A DNA stretch of 21,181 nucleotides from Saccoglossus kowalevskii (Eukaryota; Hemichordata; Enteropneusta; Harrimaniidae), in assembly GCF_000003605.2 (NCBI RefSeq), contig NW_003143799.1, forward strand, positions 78,080 through 99,260. The letters run 5' to 3'. Under the pieces are notes generated by a model, which had not been told where the DNA came from, did not search any database, and saw only the letters and a program-made list of their open reading frames with translations. Both the position numbers and the translations under genes were made by a program. Every line of letters starts with the position of its first letter. Position 1 is the stretch's first letter. Shown here one piece after another: positions 1 to 10,844 of this stretch.

Positions 1-3000
1 CAGATGTGACAAGGCTTTTACAGCATTGTAACGATAAGATTAACCAGCTGTATGCATAGTTTTATCACAATGCACACTTTGACTGAATGTACAGAGACAT
101 ATAGATAGAGTTACTGTTAACCATTTCAAGTTCACAATGAAAAGACTTCCCACAAGACAAACTGTTCAATTTTGTGGAATTCTCTTGACAGGGAGTCACA
201 GCAACTTTCATGAAATTTTCATTGTAACTGCCTGAAGCATGTGAATAAAAAAAATGTGTAAATATGAGAATTAAAAAAAATCGAGTGAAGTAAAGAATAA
301 CGTGTACACTTTTTTTTTCTGGAGAGAGACAAAAGTTTGCTAATTATGCCATTCAATGAAAATCTTAAAATTTTGTAGTAGATAACATTTTACTGGGGTC
401 TTAAAGACCACTAAAGAATCACGATAACTTTCGAAAGAGTTTTGTCCTCTCGAATAATATTTAATCATCAAATCTTTGAAAATTTCGTGCAGCGACAATT
501 AAATGGTTACACTGTAAATCATAAAGGCTTTGCAGGTAAAATGATTTTCTGTCTTTTTTTTTTTCCTCGAGGAGTGATTCATTTAATCAGTGTTCATTAA
601 CACTAGAGATGCAGCAAGGATAAATTGGCAAGGTGGAAATGATGAAGATCTCCTTTTTCGGAAACTAGCGAGGCATAAATCTAAAACTTTACAAAGACTT
701 TTATGCGCTGTATGGTTTGATGACAGGTTTGTTATATTAGCGGAGTAGTGTGAATTGTAACATCCCACTGGGACCCCTGATCAAGTCTGATAAACGAGCT
801 CGTTGATAGCGAGTGAATATTTACAGATTGTATCCATTGGACGGGAAAAATTAATTGGTCACGGCTTTTTCACTCCTTGTGAACATGTGTGAAAGGATAG
901 ATGATATTTCTCCTGAACATGAAAGCCAATTAAAAGTTTCATCTTTGTGATGACTGCTGATGCGTTACCGTAGGAGCAATGGAAACGGAGGTGATACAGT
1001 AGTGACTATTATCAGTGACATTGTGTAAGTCTTCTAAAGACTTCGAACTGAGTGAATGTTGGTTGTTGCGAGTCAGTTGTCTAATTTTTTTTAATGAATT
1101 ACAAATCACATTCAATTATAATTCCAATGTCAAAAAAAAAAAATTACCGGTAGTTTTACCTTAGCGTATTTCTCTTTGAGATAGGAGAGGGGGGTTCAGA
1201 ATAGGATGTTCGCAGGTTTAACTCTGAGAAGCAACATTGTCTCAGTTCTAACTTTTAGAATAGAAGTTGAATTCCTGGGATTTCATTGCGCCATCAAAGA
1301 ATCATACTTTATTTCATTTTTCTGAGCCAATTTCAAAGCCACAGACTGATTGAAATTGTACATATACAATTTTTTGACTGGCACCAAGTCATTCCAGTAG
1401 GGCACCTAGGCAATTGCCTCTGAGAATCTTAAACCCTGTCTGATAATCTTAAATGGCGTTTTCACCTTTAGTTTGTTCTGTGATTAAAATTTACAATTTT
1501 ATTCCAGTTACTATTTTAAGGTAAACAAGATGTCCTTTAATGAAAAATTATTGATGATTTAAAAAAAAAACAGTAAATATGATTACACCATAAAATTGAT
1601 GACATATGCAAACAAATCGAGTGCTGCAAAGTGAATGATAATAAAAAAAATATGAAATTCTATTTGGTTTATCTGGGTTCACTTTGAGTCGCTTAGTGAA
1701 AGAAAATCAATTTTTCTGGCCAATCTGAAACCAAGTATATCTTTTTTTTCTTACTTTTAAATCTGGATGAATCAGTTTCCCCCTGTTTATTTCATAAACC
1801 GATGAAATTTGAAAGTGTGAAAATGAAGGACAGCCATGTGTAATTGAAATTGACAATTTATAGTAGCAATATCAATACCTCACAGTATAGATCCTCTTAA
1901 TCACACAAGGAGACATCAGGGACTGTTTCTCATTACTCATTTTTTTTCATCTCTTGGAATCAGACACTAACTGTTTATTGTACTTCATAAATTTGTGTTA
2001 ATTAATGATTTTTTTCCCCTCGGACAAAATATTGTCACAATATAAATTTTCTGAGAAATTATCCAAACTGTTATTAATAATTTTCCTTTTCTTTCATTTT
2101 TTAAATAATATTTCTCATTTCTAGCAAGCTAAAAAAAAAAATACCATCATTTTTATTTTGGCCATTTTTTTTTTGAAAAATATTCAGTTGGTTATCTGTG
2201 TGCCAGTGGAGTAAGGGTAGTTTTGGTTTTGGAGGATGGGGGGTTACAATACTATGAATAATATTGAGAATGTGATTGGAGTGTGGGTTGTGGTAGGGTT
2301 AATATCCAGATGTCATTACTGGTTTACACTGGTTGTGATTCACACACAGCATGTTTTCTTCAATTACCGGTATGTCAAGTAGCAATTATTTTAATGGTAA
2401 CCATTATCCGAAATTTAATATTAATAAAACATGTACAAAACATTAAAATGGATAAACCTGTATTTTCAATCCTTTGGTTCAAAGTTTTATCTGATCCAAA
2501 AAATGTCAAAACACAAAAATGAGTTGCTAAAATATAAAATTACCACCTTGAAATGAACGAATTTCTGAGAGATATTGATAAAAGATGAACCAAATAATTC
2601 ATTTCCATACAATTTTAGGATTGCATTAACGCTCAGTAACATACATGATAAAAAGTATTTACGAAAAAGAATGAACAACGAGCAACAACAACCTCAGACA
2701 GTATTAAATATGAATCTTTGTGCCCCGTCTTCTTCTATGCCCGTGCAATATGAAACTGACAAATTAAAAAAACGACAGAACAAAAAACGTGTGACCAAAG
2801 CTATGAAAGACTACGGGAATCTATTATCCAAACCATAAACTGGTAGATATCAAATTTAAGTTTTAAATTACTTCTAATATATTTCAATGAATAGTGTGTA
2901 TATAGTAACAAAATAAGTTCTGTATGGCACTATAAGCCGAGGTCACAACTATTAATTGATAAAGACAAACTTGGTGAGTTTATCGTTTTCGTCTAGGGAC

Positions 3001-3030
3001 TGATAGAAATTGTTTAAAATTGAATGTGTC
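1..3030. other. AT-rich non-coding stretch, no gene seen
   Basis: I see no gene or RNA here. The sequence is AT-rich with many A or T runs, for example T11 near 554, a 12-A run near 1130 and A10 near 1560. A small perfect inverted repeat lies at 1027-1043 (AAGTCTT, three-base spacer, AAGACTT). The patch at about 960-1080 is more complex than its surroundings. The only reading frame that looks slightly protein-like is at 2619-2838, and it is discussed separately as doubtful. Confidence 0.6.
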
Positions 3031-3033
3031 TTA

Positions 3034-3260
3034 TCATGTGCAGTCTGTGGTGGTACTGTAATTTAGACGTGACGCCAATCTGGTCTCTTGACGATTATTA
3101 AGCAAAGCACTCTTTGGGGACACGATTGTGTTAATATGCAACTTTATAAAATACTCAGAGACAGTAATCAGATAGTTTACAGTTGTTATACAGAGACAAG
3201 GCGCGCAATGGCGAATAACAATAGCGCTACTCAATGATCAACAGCACAATCAGCTCGCAA
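3034..3260. promoter_or_regulatory. possible regulatory patch with SOX-like sites
   Basis: This stretch is more complex and more CpG-bearing than its AT-rich flanks. It holds SOX-like cores (GATTGTG near 3125, AACAATAG near 3217), a homeodomain-type TTAATATGCA, and a run reading AGGCGCGCAATGGCGAATAA. It ends directly before an A10-G-T10 hairpin at 3272-3292. The reading frame on the minus strand across it looks like chance. The call rests on texture and motifs only; a plain intergenic stretch is the alternative. Confidence 0.2.
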
Positions 3261-3271
3261 GAAGGAGTGGT

Positions 3272-3292
3272 AAAAAAAAAAGTTTTTTTTTT
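3272..3292. repeat. A10-G-T10 perfect inverted repeat
   Basis: Ten A residues, one G and ten T residues stand in a row. This is a perfect foldback with a one-base centre. It could be slippage-prone or a nucleosome-excluding tract. It separates the 3.0-3.26 kb patch from the next one. Confidence 0.85.
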
Positions 3293-3389
3293 CATTTTGC
3301 AAATTTGATTTTTGTAGACTAAATTCCTGGGCTTATTATTATGTAAATTGGGGATGATTAAGTGCTTCAACAAGATTTACTACCCCTTG

Positions 3390-3720
3390 CTAGCTAATCA
3401 AGATATTTGCATAAAATGATGTCCAAATGTTCTGTGTTAATTGGGCGCAATTGTTAACACGGACAGGGAGAAGCTGATGGCGGCTAAATTTAATGCATAT
3501 AAACGATGCAAATCAATTGATATTAACTGAAGAGTGATTTTATTTGTCAATTTTTCTCATCGGCTAAGTTGGTTAGATAAAGACCTGTCAATGCATACTG
3601 CAATTAAACTGAAATAAGAAGAAAAAAAGCTTGTCTCTGTTGCGATAAGGGGGATATTGCGAAAAAAGGCCGCCGCTCAATGGTCTCAAATTGGCTCACC
3701 GTTTATGATTCATATTAACA
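3390..3720. promoter_or_regulatory. possible enhancer with palindrome, POU and YY1 sites
   Basis: This is a dense, complex segment. It has an octamer ATTTGCAT at 3405-3412, a 27-bp near palindrome at 3434-3460 (GTGTTAA ... TTAACAC, with AATTG/CAATT nested inside), and an ATGGCGGC core at 3477-3484 that matches the YY1 consensus. A TAATGCATATAA follows near 3491 and a reverse octamer ATGCAAAT lies at 3506-3513. Further on are CCGCCGCTCAATGG and homeodomain-like TAAT cores. The clustering of two opposed octamers 100 bp apart around a palindrome is what suggests a developmental enhancer. No conservation data are available, so function is inference. Confidence 0.3.
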
Positions 3721-5677
3721 TCGTGACACCTAGAATTTACAATTGCAATTGATTGAAAGTTTATCTAATTTTACCCAAACATCCAAATTTGTCATAACCA
3801 TATCATGATGAAATATATGACTATTTTTTATTGCACTGTCCGCCACAAATTGAGAAATATTCTTCATTTTGCGGTGTCGAAAATTAATGGTCATAAGTTC
3901 TGGCAAATTCTCTTCCTCTCCAATTTTAAATTCATTTGTGGATGAAAAGATTTCGCTCTTTTCTGTAGTCGGAAATGACATTTTTGATCATTGAATTCAT
4001 GATGAAATGAAACTTTTTTTCCTCGTGAATGCAACTCACGACAAAACTCCCAAATAAGAAATTAATGAAGTCTTTCCATCTTTTGATTCCTCGCACAGTA
4101 TCCCGGGAAGTTGGAAAATGAGCTCATTTCAAATGGGCGAAAAAAATTATCTATTTCTTATGATAAAAAAATAATATTGACATTCTTGTTTGATGGATAT
4201 TTGTTGCCACATAGACATGGGATGTAAAAAAGGATTTCTTTATGTGCCTTTGTCATCGTCTAATAAGAGTTTTTTTTTTTAGCTGAAAATATCATTCCTT
4301 TGGTTTTCCTTTAAATTACATTGGTGTGTTATTTACCTGATAACGCAGAATATTGATAGCTTGTATTGCACTGAAAAACGTTTTAGTGAAAATAACCGAT
4401 TTTTTTTTTTCCCCTCTTTTATTGCGTTTTAGTGTCTGTAGTATTGATGGTGAGCGATTGACAGGCACTGTATTGAAGTTCATAATGTATCTTTAGTGTT
4501 GGACCACAGTTGCAAGTGTCCAACTCAACTATGATCACGAAGTATATGAATACAGTGTATCAATATCGAACGAACATCTGTAGTTCTCCAATATTGGCTG
4601 TTATGATTTACGACAACCGCCCACTAATAGCACCCCACCGATTTTCGTCATAGTAGCTTCATCTCAATTTGCCTCGATTGATGTGGAATAGTAAGCAAAG
4701 TAGGTTGCTGGATATTCTCTTCCAAATGCAGCGTGATGCGATCACAGAAGTGGGATGTGCCTGATTTCTCAGAACAGCCTCCAAACTGAGAGCGCTTGCT
4801 GGAAATTTGCCTAATTACTTTCCTCCAACTGGGTGGGGGTATCTTTACTAAATTTCTCCAGCTGAGACTGATCAATAGACCCGCTGTTTTTCACGATTTC
4901 TAGGCAGTTCAGCTCACGTCGATAATTTCAGTTCTCAGTACATTTGTGTGGAACCAATATTAAATGATGTGATCCTATTGTAGAGAAACAACCCCTGTCA
5001 AGCCACCCAATAAAAAAGAGTATTTTCAAAACATAATAGATGCTACTCAACTGTCCTCTCATTGCAGACTGCTTTCCACTCTGCTGCTGTTTAAACGTTT
5101 GTCACCTATTTCACAATGTCGCCGTCTATTAAAGCTATTCAGAACATCTTCTAGTTCTGTTATTCTGCAGACAACTGTCTATTCTACTTTCTAAACTGGC
5201 CTGTAAATTTGTTTCCATACACCCTGGCGGTGTTTTTGGAAGGAAGACAGCAATTTTGCTGACAAAATTGAACTGCCTTGCTGTACTTTTAAAATAAGTT
5301 GTTATTATTAAACTATTGACAGTTGGCTTCGGATAAGAAAGCCCCCAAACCCTCCACTCCCTATTAGTGAAAAAAAAAAACGTTACATACCATATTTTAT
5401 GGTCAAATTATTTCTTGATAACTTAAAATTTGACTCTGTGACATGGGAGGGAAAAGTCATATATTATTCTTGAAACATTACAAAAAAAAACGAAATTTAA
5501 TGATTTTGTCATCTCCATCCCATAGTGCATTGCATACATCTCATTCTAATTTTGCTCAAACTGCCAAGCCTCGTGATTTAAAAAAAAAAGTAACCATTTT
5601 CAAAATTATTAAATTTTAGAATTTTACAGACGATAGTTTCTGTTTTCCCCAAAACATCTTTGGATTAATGTTCGTAA
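3721..5677. other. non-coding stretch, no gene supported
   Basis: I find nothing I can name. T10 runs occur near 4268 and 4401. A minus-strand reading frame at 3730-3981 begins with a true ATG and encodes 83 residues, but that length is expected by chance here and no domain is visible. The block at 4640-4900 is somewhat richer in G+C and contains a weak internal duplication, again without a recognisable product. Confidence 0.5.
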
Positions 5678-5755
5678 CTTTGTGGATGTCAACTCGTTGA
5701 TATCTTTGAGGATGTCATCTCGTCAATATCTTTGTGGATGTCATCTCGTCGATAT
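5678..5755. repeat. 3 x 26 bp tandem repeat
   Basis: Three adjacent 26-bp units start at 5678, 5704 and 5730. Each begins CTTTG(T/A)GGATGTCA and ends CGT(C/T)(G/A)ATAT. They differ at only a few positions, so this is a short young minisatellite. The unit is not a multiple of three, and no sign of coding is seen. Confidence 0.9.
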
Positions 5756-5843
5756 CTCCTTGTCATGTAATAGACTGACTATGATAAATTTTAACCCACC
5801 ATGTCTTTCAATCTTCAAATCAACCAATCTGCATATTGAATTC

Positions 5844-5866
5844 CTGTGTGTGTGTGGGGGGGGGGG
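5844..5866. repeat. (TG)n followed by an 11-G run
   Basis: A short TGTGTGTG tract leads into eleven consecutive G residues at 5856-5866. G-rich single strands of this kind can form quadruplexes. The run is also a likely site of sequencing or replication slippage. Confidence 0.8.
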
Positions 5867-5869
5867 TGG

Positions 5870-6465
5870 TAACTGGGTCTGATGTTGCTTAAGAATTCTA
5901 TAAGTTACAAATTCACTCATTTTTTAAATGAAACATCCTGTTTTATGGTTGAGGGTGAATGTAAACTGTAAAGATAAAATTAAGTCCTGATGAATAATTA
6001 AATATTTTACAGTATTTAAGGAGTTTCATGCCAAATTGAACAAATGTCATGTTCATCTTTGGGGTTTCTATAGTGAGATTTTTCACTCATATCTCAAAAT
6101 TTTCCTTGATGACTGGGTTGAACCACAGTCCGGTTGATCAAGTCATTTATTGAGAAAAATCTAACGTTGTGAAATCATTAAAAAAAATTTAACATATAAT
6201 TTGTTGAGTTTCCAGAGGGAGGTTATCTCCCATAATGCATTTCATATATGTGCAGTAACATGCTCAGTAGTGTAAAATTTGAATTTGTCCCAGACTGTCT
6301 TAATGTATTAATTACATCAGATTAAGCTCCGGCGTTACATGTAACTGTTACTATTGCCTCGGAACTTGGCTTGACAAGTTTTCTCATGAATCTGACCTCT
6401 TTTAGCATTGTTTTTATGATTTCCTTCAGAATTAGCCATATTTTATTAAAAATTTTGTTTTTCAG
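5870..6465. other. AT-rich stretch upstream of possible exon
   Basis: No gene is seen. Sequence near 6230-6260 (CCCATAATGCATTTCATA) resembles sequence near 5519-5540 (CCCATAGTGCATTGCATA). This hints at a diverged dispersed repeat with two copies about 700 bp apart, but the match is too short to define an element. Confidence 0.4.
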
Positions 6466-6654
6466 TGGACTAAAAAACGATGTTTACCTGTCTTATTAAA
6501 CTACAATCTATATGACAAGTGTCAACGAGATTAACCTTGCTCTTGGTCAGTCATTCATTCGAAGGTTTGAAAATTTAAATGGCATTACCATAGCGATTGG
6601 TCTCTATCGTTGCTGTCAAATTGCATCGCTCTGGAGGAGAGAATTCAGCAACAG
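6466..6654 (+). ncRNA. possible non-coding exon (5' UTR or lncRNA)
   Basis: A pyrimidine-rich tract ending TTTTGTTTTTCAG at 6465 has the form of a 3' splice site. The interval ends in ACAG followed by GTGAGT at 6655-6660, a full match to the consensus 5' splice site. The intervening 189 bases have the size of a normal internal exon and are less AT-rich than the flanks towards the 3' end. All three forward frames contain stops, so it cannot be an internal coding exon. A 5' untranslated exon or a long non-coding RNA exon would fit. An inverted CCAAT box (ATTGG at 6596-6600) raises the alternative that transcription starts inside it and this is a short first exon. A single perfect donor is expected by chance about once in such a window, so confidence is limited. 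Confidence 0.25.
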
Positions 6655-7051
6655 GTGAGTAAATCGGGAGGTTTGTAACACTTGACTTTGATGTCATCTG
6701 TTTTCAGTGTCAGTGCTTGCGGTTTCATATTCAGTTTGATACTGTATTCTCAATGCTTGAGTCAACACCAGCAGGGCTTGAAACGTACAGTGGCATCAGA
6801 GCTTTGGATGTCTTCCCCGAATACCTTTTAACAAAGTCTTCACTCTTCATATTCTCCTGAGACAATTTTGAATTTTTGGTTCTGGACTATAAACTGATTT
6901 CATGCTTGTAACTTTTAGGTGATTTCACTGATTTACAGGATTCGTGGAGACAACATTATGAAAAAGTCACCGTGACTCCAGTAAAAATTTTACTGCTACA
7001 AAAAAAAAAATGATTGCAAATTCACAGACATTTGTCTTACACAAAATTGAC

Positions 7052-7470
7052 CCATTTGAGCTCCAAAGTCAACTTTTGTCACCATTCACAAAATAGTTGT
7101 ATATACCGTATGTGCATATTAATTAGGTAATTTGCATATCATTATCCATTTGAGTGCAAAAGTCAACTTTTGTCACCATTCACAATATAGTTCTATATAC
7201 AGTATGTGCATATTAATTAGGCACTTTGCATATCATTAACCCTTTGAGCTCCAAAGTCAACTTTTGTCACCTGTCACAAAATAGTTCTATATACCGTCTG
7301 TGCATATTAATTAGGTACTTTGCATATCATTAACCATTTGAGCACCAAAGTCAACTTTTGTCACCATTCACAAATAGTTCTATACCGTCTGTGCATATTA
7401 ATCAGGTACTTTGCATATCATTAACCCATTTGAGCGCCAAAGTAAATTTTCATCACCATTCACAAAATAA
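7052..7470. repeat. 94-bp tandem repeat, about 4.4 copies
   Basis: Units start at 7052, 7146, 7240, 7334 and 7426, giving periods of 94, 94, 94 and 92. Each opens CC(A/C)TTTGAG, continues with AGTCAACTTTTGTCACC, and closes with TGCATATTAATTAGG followed by (A/C)TTTGCATATCATTA. By eye the first four units are about 90 percent alike. The fifth is partial and diverged, and merges into the MITE-like body that follows. The first unit carries a perfect octamer ATTTGCAT (7130-7137); the others read CTTTGCAT. The opening of each unit equals the left terminal sequence of the adjoining element, so the array looks like amplification of one end of that element. Confidence 0.92.
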
Positions 7471-7699
7471 AATATGCTGAATTTGTCACAGATTTTTTCA
7501 TTAATTTTGATCAAGCCATGTAGCCAATGGAAAACCATGTCAGTTTGGTTCAAAATTACCCCAAAAATAAGAACAATTTGTTTCTGAAATTTTGATTTAG
7601 ACCAGTAGCTATGTCTATATCTATGTCTATTCCAAAATAGTAACAAATATTATGGGATATTACATTCGTTGCAAAAATGACGGCGCTTAAAAGGTTGAA
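7421..7699. mobile_element. MITE-like element with imperfect inverted ends
   Basis: The left end reads TTAACCCATTTGAGCGCC. The reverse complement of the right end (about 7682-7699) reads TTCAACCTTTTAAGCGCC. These align at roughly 13 of the 16 inner positions with one gap, including a shared AGCGCC. The body of about 280 bp has no coding capacity, as expected for a non-autonomous DNA transposon. A target-site duplication is not clear; the left TTAA could be part of one and the right side reads TTGAA. The upstream 94-bp copies repeat the left end, so the whole composite would span about 7047-7699. The family is not identified; diverged ends suggest an old insertion. Confidence 0.5.
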
Positions 7700-8646
7700 T
7701 CAGTTTTTAGTTTTTCAGTGGTACACAAGTTATTCAGAATTTATTTATTCGAACGTTGAATGTTGGAGTAGCACAAATTTACTTACGAAATTACGAATGA
7801 ATTTTTCATTTAATATTTTCAACAGTTTTTTACTAGTTTAATACTTTATATGGTCTGCACGTATTATTGTCATCATCGACACCTCACTTGTCGGGCTTTG
7901 CATGGGATCTAAAAATTGCTTAATTTGTGTCCAAAAGTAGCTGAAAACTTTGAAATGCAATATTGGGAGATATACATAGCGGTGTACATAGATTCCATGG
8001 CCAGAGTTCTCAATTGATGGTCACCTTGTGCTCAGTGTTTTGAGGCTTCATCCGATGACTTGAAAAACCGACTAATTATCGCACCTTTGTCCACTTGCGC
8101 TTTCTAGATTAAAAAGATAATTTGTGAAGATTACTTTTTTTTTTCTACCAAATGGCGGGAGAGGGGGGGTGGGGGGTTCAACAGAAAGTTTATAATAAAA
8201 TCAGATCATCTCGTCTCATTACCTTAGTAGTGTGTTAGTCTGACTATAATTATTTGTTCGGTGCCGACACTTCCCAGGAGGATTAATTGCTGGAGAATTG
8301 AGTTACGTCCAAACTGTGACATATATCTATCCTTTCAGTCTTCTATGGCTCCACAGACTCATTATTTTGCTCAAAAATATTCGACAGTTTTCTTGTTTTT
8401 TTCACGGCATATTAATAGCTAATAATTTGTACACACAAGTTCAACTACTTGATGAAACTTTGTATATTTGAAATGAAGTTATTTGTTCTTTTTATGTGAA
8501 AACTCGTATGAATATTTTTCATATTTTTCTAGTTGTGATCAGACTTTTTCATTCACAGACTTTATTTGCCATCTATTTATTTCTCGTAACTTATATTTCT
8601 TTCAATTTTTTTTTTTATTATTTATTATGCCTGCATGGGGCTTTTA
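7700..8646. other. non-coding stretch with G-rich motif
   Basis: No gene is seen. At 8157-8176 the sequence is GGG, AGA, seven G, T and six G, which satisfies a G-quadruplex pattern and sits beside AATGGCGGGA. The segment at 8260-8310, with GGATTAATTG and neighbouring mixed sequence, is more complex than the flanks but too short to call. Confidence 0.45.
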
Positions 8647-8675
8647 GTTTTGTTTTGTTTTGTTTTGTTTTGTTT
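8647..8675. repeat. (GTTTT)n microsatellite
   Basis: Five to six GTTTT units stand in a row. It is a simple pentanucleotide repeat within T-rich DNA, with no further context. Confidence 0.9.
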
Positions 8676-9104
8676 GATTTTTTAGACCAATTACTTCTTT
8701 TGCTTGAAGTATGTTGGAATGAAAGCGATAATTGTTCTTGTGAATCCAAGCATAAACTGCTAAATACTGTAATAAAGAATTGAGGACTAACACATCATTG
8801 GCATGGCTGAATTGTTTTTACATGCATCAAAACACCGACATTGTATTCCAGTTTATACTAAACAAAGGCCGACCAATCTCCCTTCCAGCAGTCATTCGTC
8901 TCCTTTCTTTCGTTTTCAATACAAATTGTTCAGATTTATCACTGTATGTGAGTGAAGTAGGGACCCCTAGACCTTGCTCTTTGTCTTGGTCAAATAACTT
9001 CTATAATAGCTTGGTTTTTCTTTTCTTTATTTTGTTGTTGCCACGGTTTTGTTTGCTGTTTGCAACTGACAATACCGTCAATAGCGCACATTCAATGGTT
9101 CCGT
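8676..9104. other. T-rich stretch, no gene supported
   Basis: The longest open frame of the whole window (about 108 codons, + strand, 8780-9106) lies here, but it starts at TTG and its first ATG is near 8822. It runs through T-rich sequence that yields a Leu/Phe-rich product with no recognisable domain. About one frame of this length is expected by chance in this window, so I do not call a gene. Confidence 0.5.
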
Positions 9105-9330
9105 AATCCTTGACTGCACTCTTTCACGGTCTCAACTCGTGTCTCTGAGCGTTTTGCCACGTCGTAAAAACTGCCTGAAAAGCTGGGATCAGCTTGGCTG
9201 AAAACAATTGCTCAACCTCCCTGTAAGCGGCGTTCTATTGCTACTATGCAGTTATCAATTGCTGTCAACAGAATCGGTAACAAGGGCTGCTTCGTGTCCT
9301 TTTACGATGTTGGCCTATTAAAACCCTTCC
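9105..9330. promoter_or_regulatory. possible regulatory patch
   Basis: Mixed sequence is rich in factor-like motifs: AAAACAATTGCTC (SOX-like) near 9202, GTTATCAATTGCTGTCA near 9250 (GATA-like TTATC plus a TGTCA half-site of the Meis/Prep type), and TTTTACGATGTTGGCC near 9300. It is denser in CpG than the neighbouring AT-rich DNA. The call is by texture only. Confidence 0.2.
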
Positions 9331-9630
9331 CCCCAGCTATGTTCATATTGTGTAAATCGCTATAAAGAGTACTTTTGGATCATTTGGAATGTTGCGGCCT
9401 TTTGTTCCGTCGGCTAGCAAAATTAATCCTTGTCATCCAAATGCCTCCACTTGAGCTATGTGACAGCGGTGACCTATGTCCAGCCAACGTCTGTGCCCGT
9501 ACCATTTCTCATCACGCATTGTTGTCCACCATTAGTTTCAAGCACGGCAAAAAATAACTGGCGTTGTATTCCACGTCTTTCATCCACAGTTAGCCTAAAG
9601 AGAGGGAGAAATAAAATTCCTTTGAGTTTC

Positions 9631-9644
9631 ATTTCCATGGCAAC
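9631..9644 (+). promoter_or_regulatory. X-box-like motif (RFX)
   Basis: ATTTCCATGGCAAC matches the RFX X-box GTNRCCNNRGYAAC with two mismatches in the left half; the right half CCATGGCAAC is perfect. Other X-box-like sequences occur at 15202, 18134 and 19007. Confidence 0.25.
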
Positions 9645-9879
9645 TTATTATCTGCATAAATTCTGAAAGATTTAGTTCCAAAATCTCCCAATAACATATT
9701 AAAAGTATTTGAGATTTTATTTGAGAGTGGGTAGACTAGAGAGACAAAAAAAAGAACTCAAAATCTTTTCCATTAAAATTGGGCTTTGATTTACCACTAA
9801 AAAGAAGTAGGAAACTGGAATTGTGAATGAGAATTAAATTTTTAAGAGACCTAATCCTATAATCCATAGAGTGTTAGCC

Positions 9880-10060
9880 GTGGATACATTGAATGTTCCC
9901 GCTATGTTACATTACTGCTATTACAGATGTCTGTAACGGACACGATTCCCACATTAGGATCAACCACAAATTATCTGTGGAAAGCGTGAGGAAGACATCT
10001 TTTAATTTTACGGTAATTCGCAAATTGCTGTAAAGATGATGGTATTGGCAAACAAACCAT
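9880..10060. promoter_or_regulatory. possible regulatory patch with dyads
   Basis: A perfect inverted repeat TTACAGA-TG-TCTGTAA lies at 9921-9936. A second, CCACA ... TGTGG with a seven-base spacer, lies near 9964-9980. Together with CACGATTCCC and GCGTGAGGAAG this makes a denser patch in AT-rich surroundings. The function is unknown. Confidence 0.2.
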
Positions 10061-10506
10061 AAGAATGTGCTTATCCTCATCCACTCTTTTTACTTTAATG
10101 GCAATTTGTCAGATTTACGAGGGGAAAAAGTTACATTTTTTTTGTGGAGAATAGGGACAAGTGGATAATCTTTTGAAACTGTCTTGTACATTTCTTTCTT
10201 TTTTTTCTTTTTCTTTTTTTTTTGAGTGATGCAATTGAATTATGGAGATTTGTGAATCATTTTCAGGAAAGCTGTACAAAAAAAAAAAATGGATTCTTTT
10301 TATATTGAAGTAGAGAAGATTTTAGTTGAGTAAATTGGTGGGAAGAGCTAATACACAAGCATTCAAATATATTTCTCCGTGCCATATGATTCCCAATATA
10401 TTGTAAACCATTTAATTTTCACTGCTAGGAAATGTCATGATTTTATGGCATTCATGAATACAAAACTTGGAAAAGTCATTGACACTTGGTGCTGTAATGA
10501 CCACAG
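10061..10506. other. AT-rich stretch, homopolymer runs
   Basis: T-rich runs lie near 10195-10222 and an A11 run near 10279. No gene, RNA or repeat unit beyond these is seen. Confidence 0.5.
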
Positions 10507-10554
10507 TGCTCCGAAATTTTGCGGTTTTACTGCTCCGAAATTTTGCGGTTTTCA
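10507..10554. repeat. 24-bp tandem duplication
   Basis: Two adjacent 24-bp units begin TGCTCCGAAATTTTGCGGTT and differ only at their last two bases. A diverged third trace (CTCTGAAAATTTGAG) may follow at about 10558. It looks like a recent local duplication. Confidence 0.9.
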
Positions 10555-10844
10555 TTCACTCTGAAAATTTGAGCCGTTCACAGTATGTTTTCATGGTACC
10601 AGGTTGTATGCAAAATTTCATTTTACAAACAAAAATAATTAAAAAGTTAAACAATATTATGAGTGGTTACAAGAAGCTATTGTCTTGTTGTCGAAAATTA
10701 CCACTTTGATTTATTTAGGCTGTCGCACTTGTTTACATGCACTTGTTGTTGTTTACTGATGTTTTTTATAAATATACATGTATGTTTCATGTTAACGAAA
10801 CAACAAATGGGCAACATCTAATAATTCAGACTATGAACTCTCCT

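Noticed and set aside
3730-3981. Minus-strand frame with true ATG, 83 residues
   Set aside because: The length is expected several times over by chance in the window. No homology, domain or splice context can be seen.
8780-9106. Longest open frame, about 108 codons, + strand
   Set aside because: It starts at TTG, has a Leu/Phe-rich product from T-rich DNA and shows no domain. About one frame of this length is expected by chance given the stop frequency at this composition.
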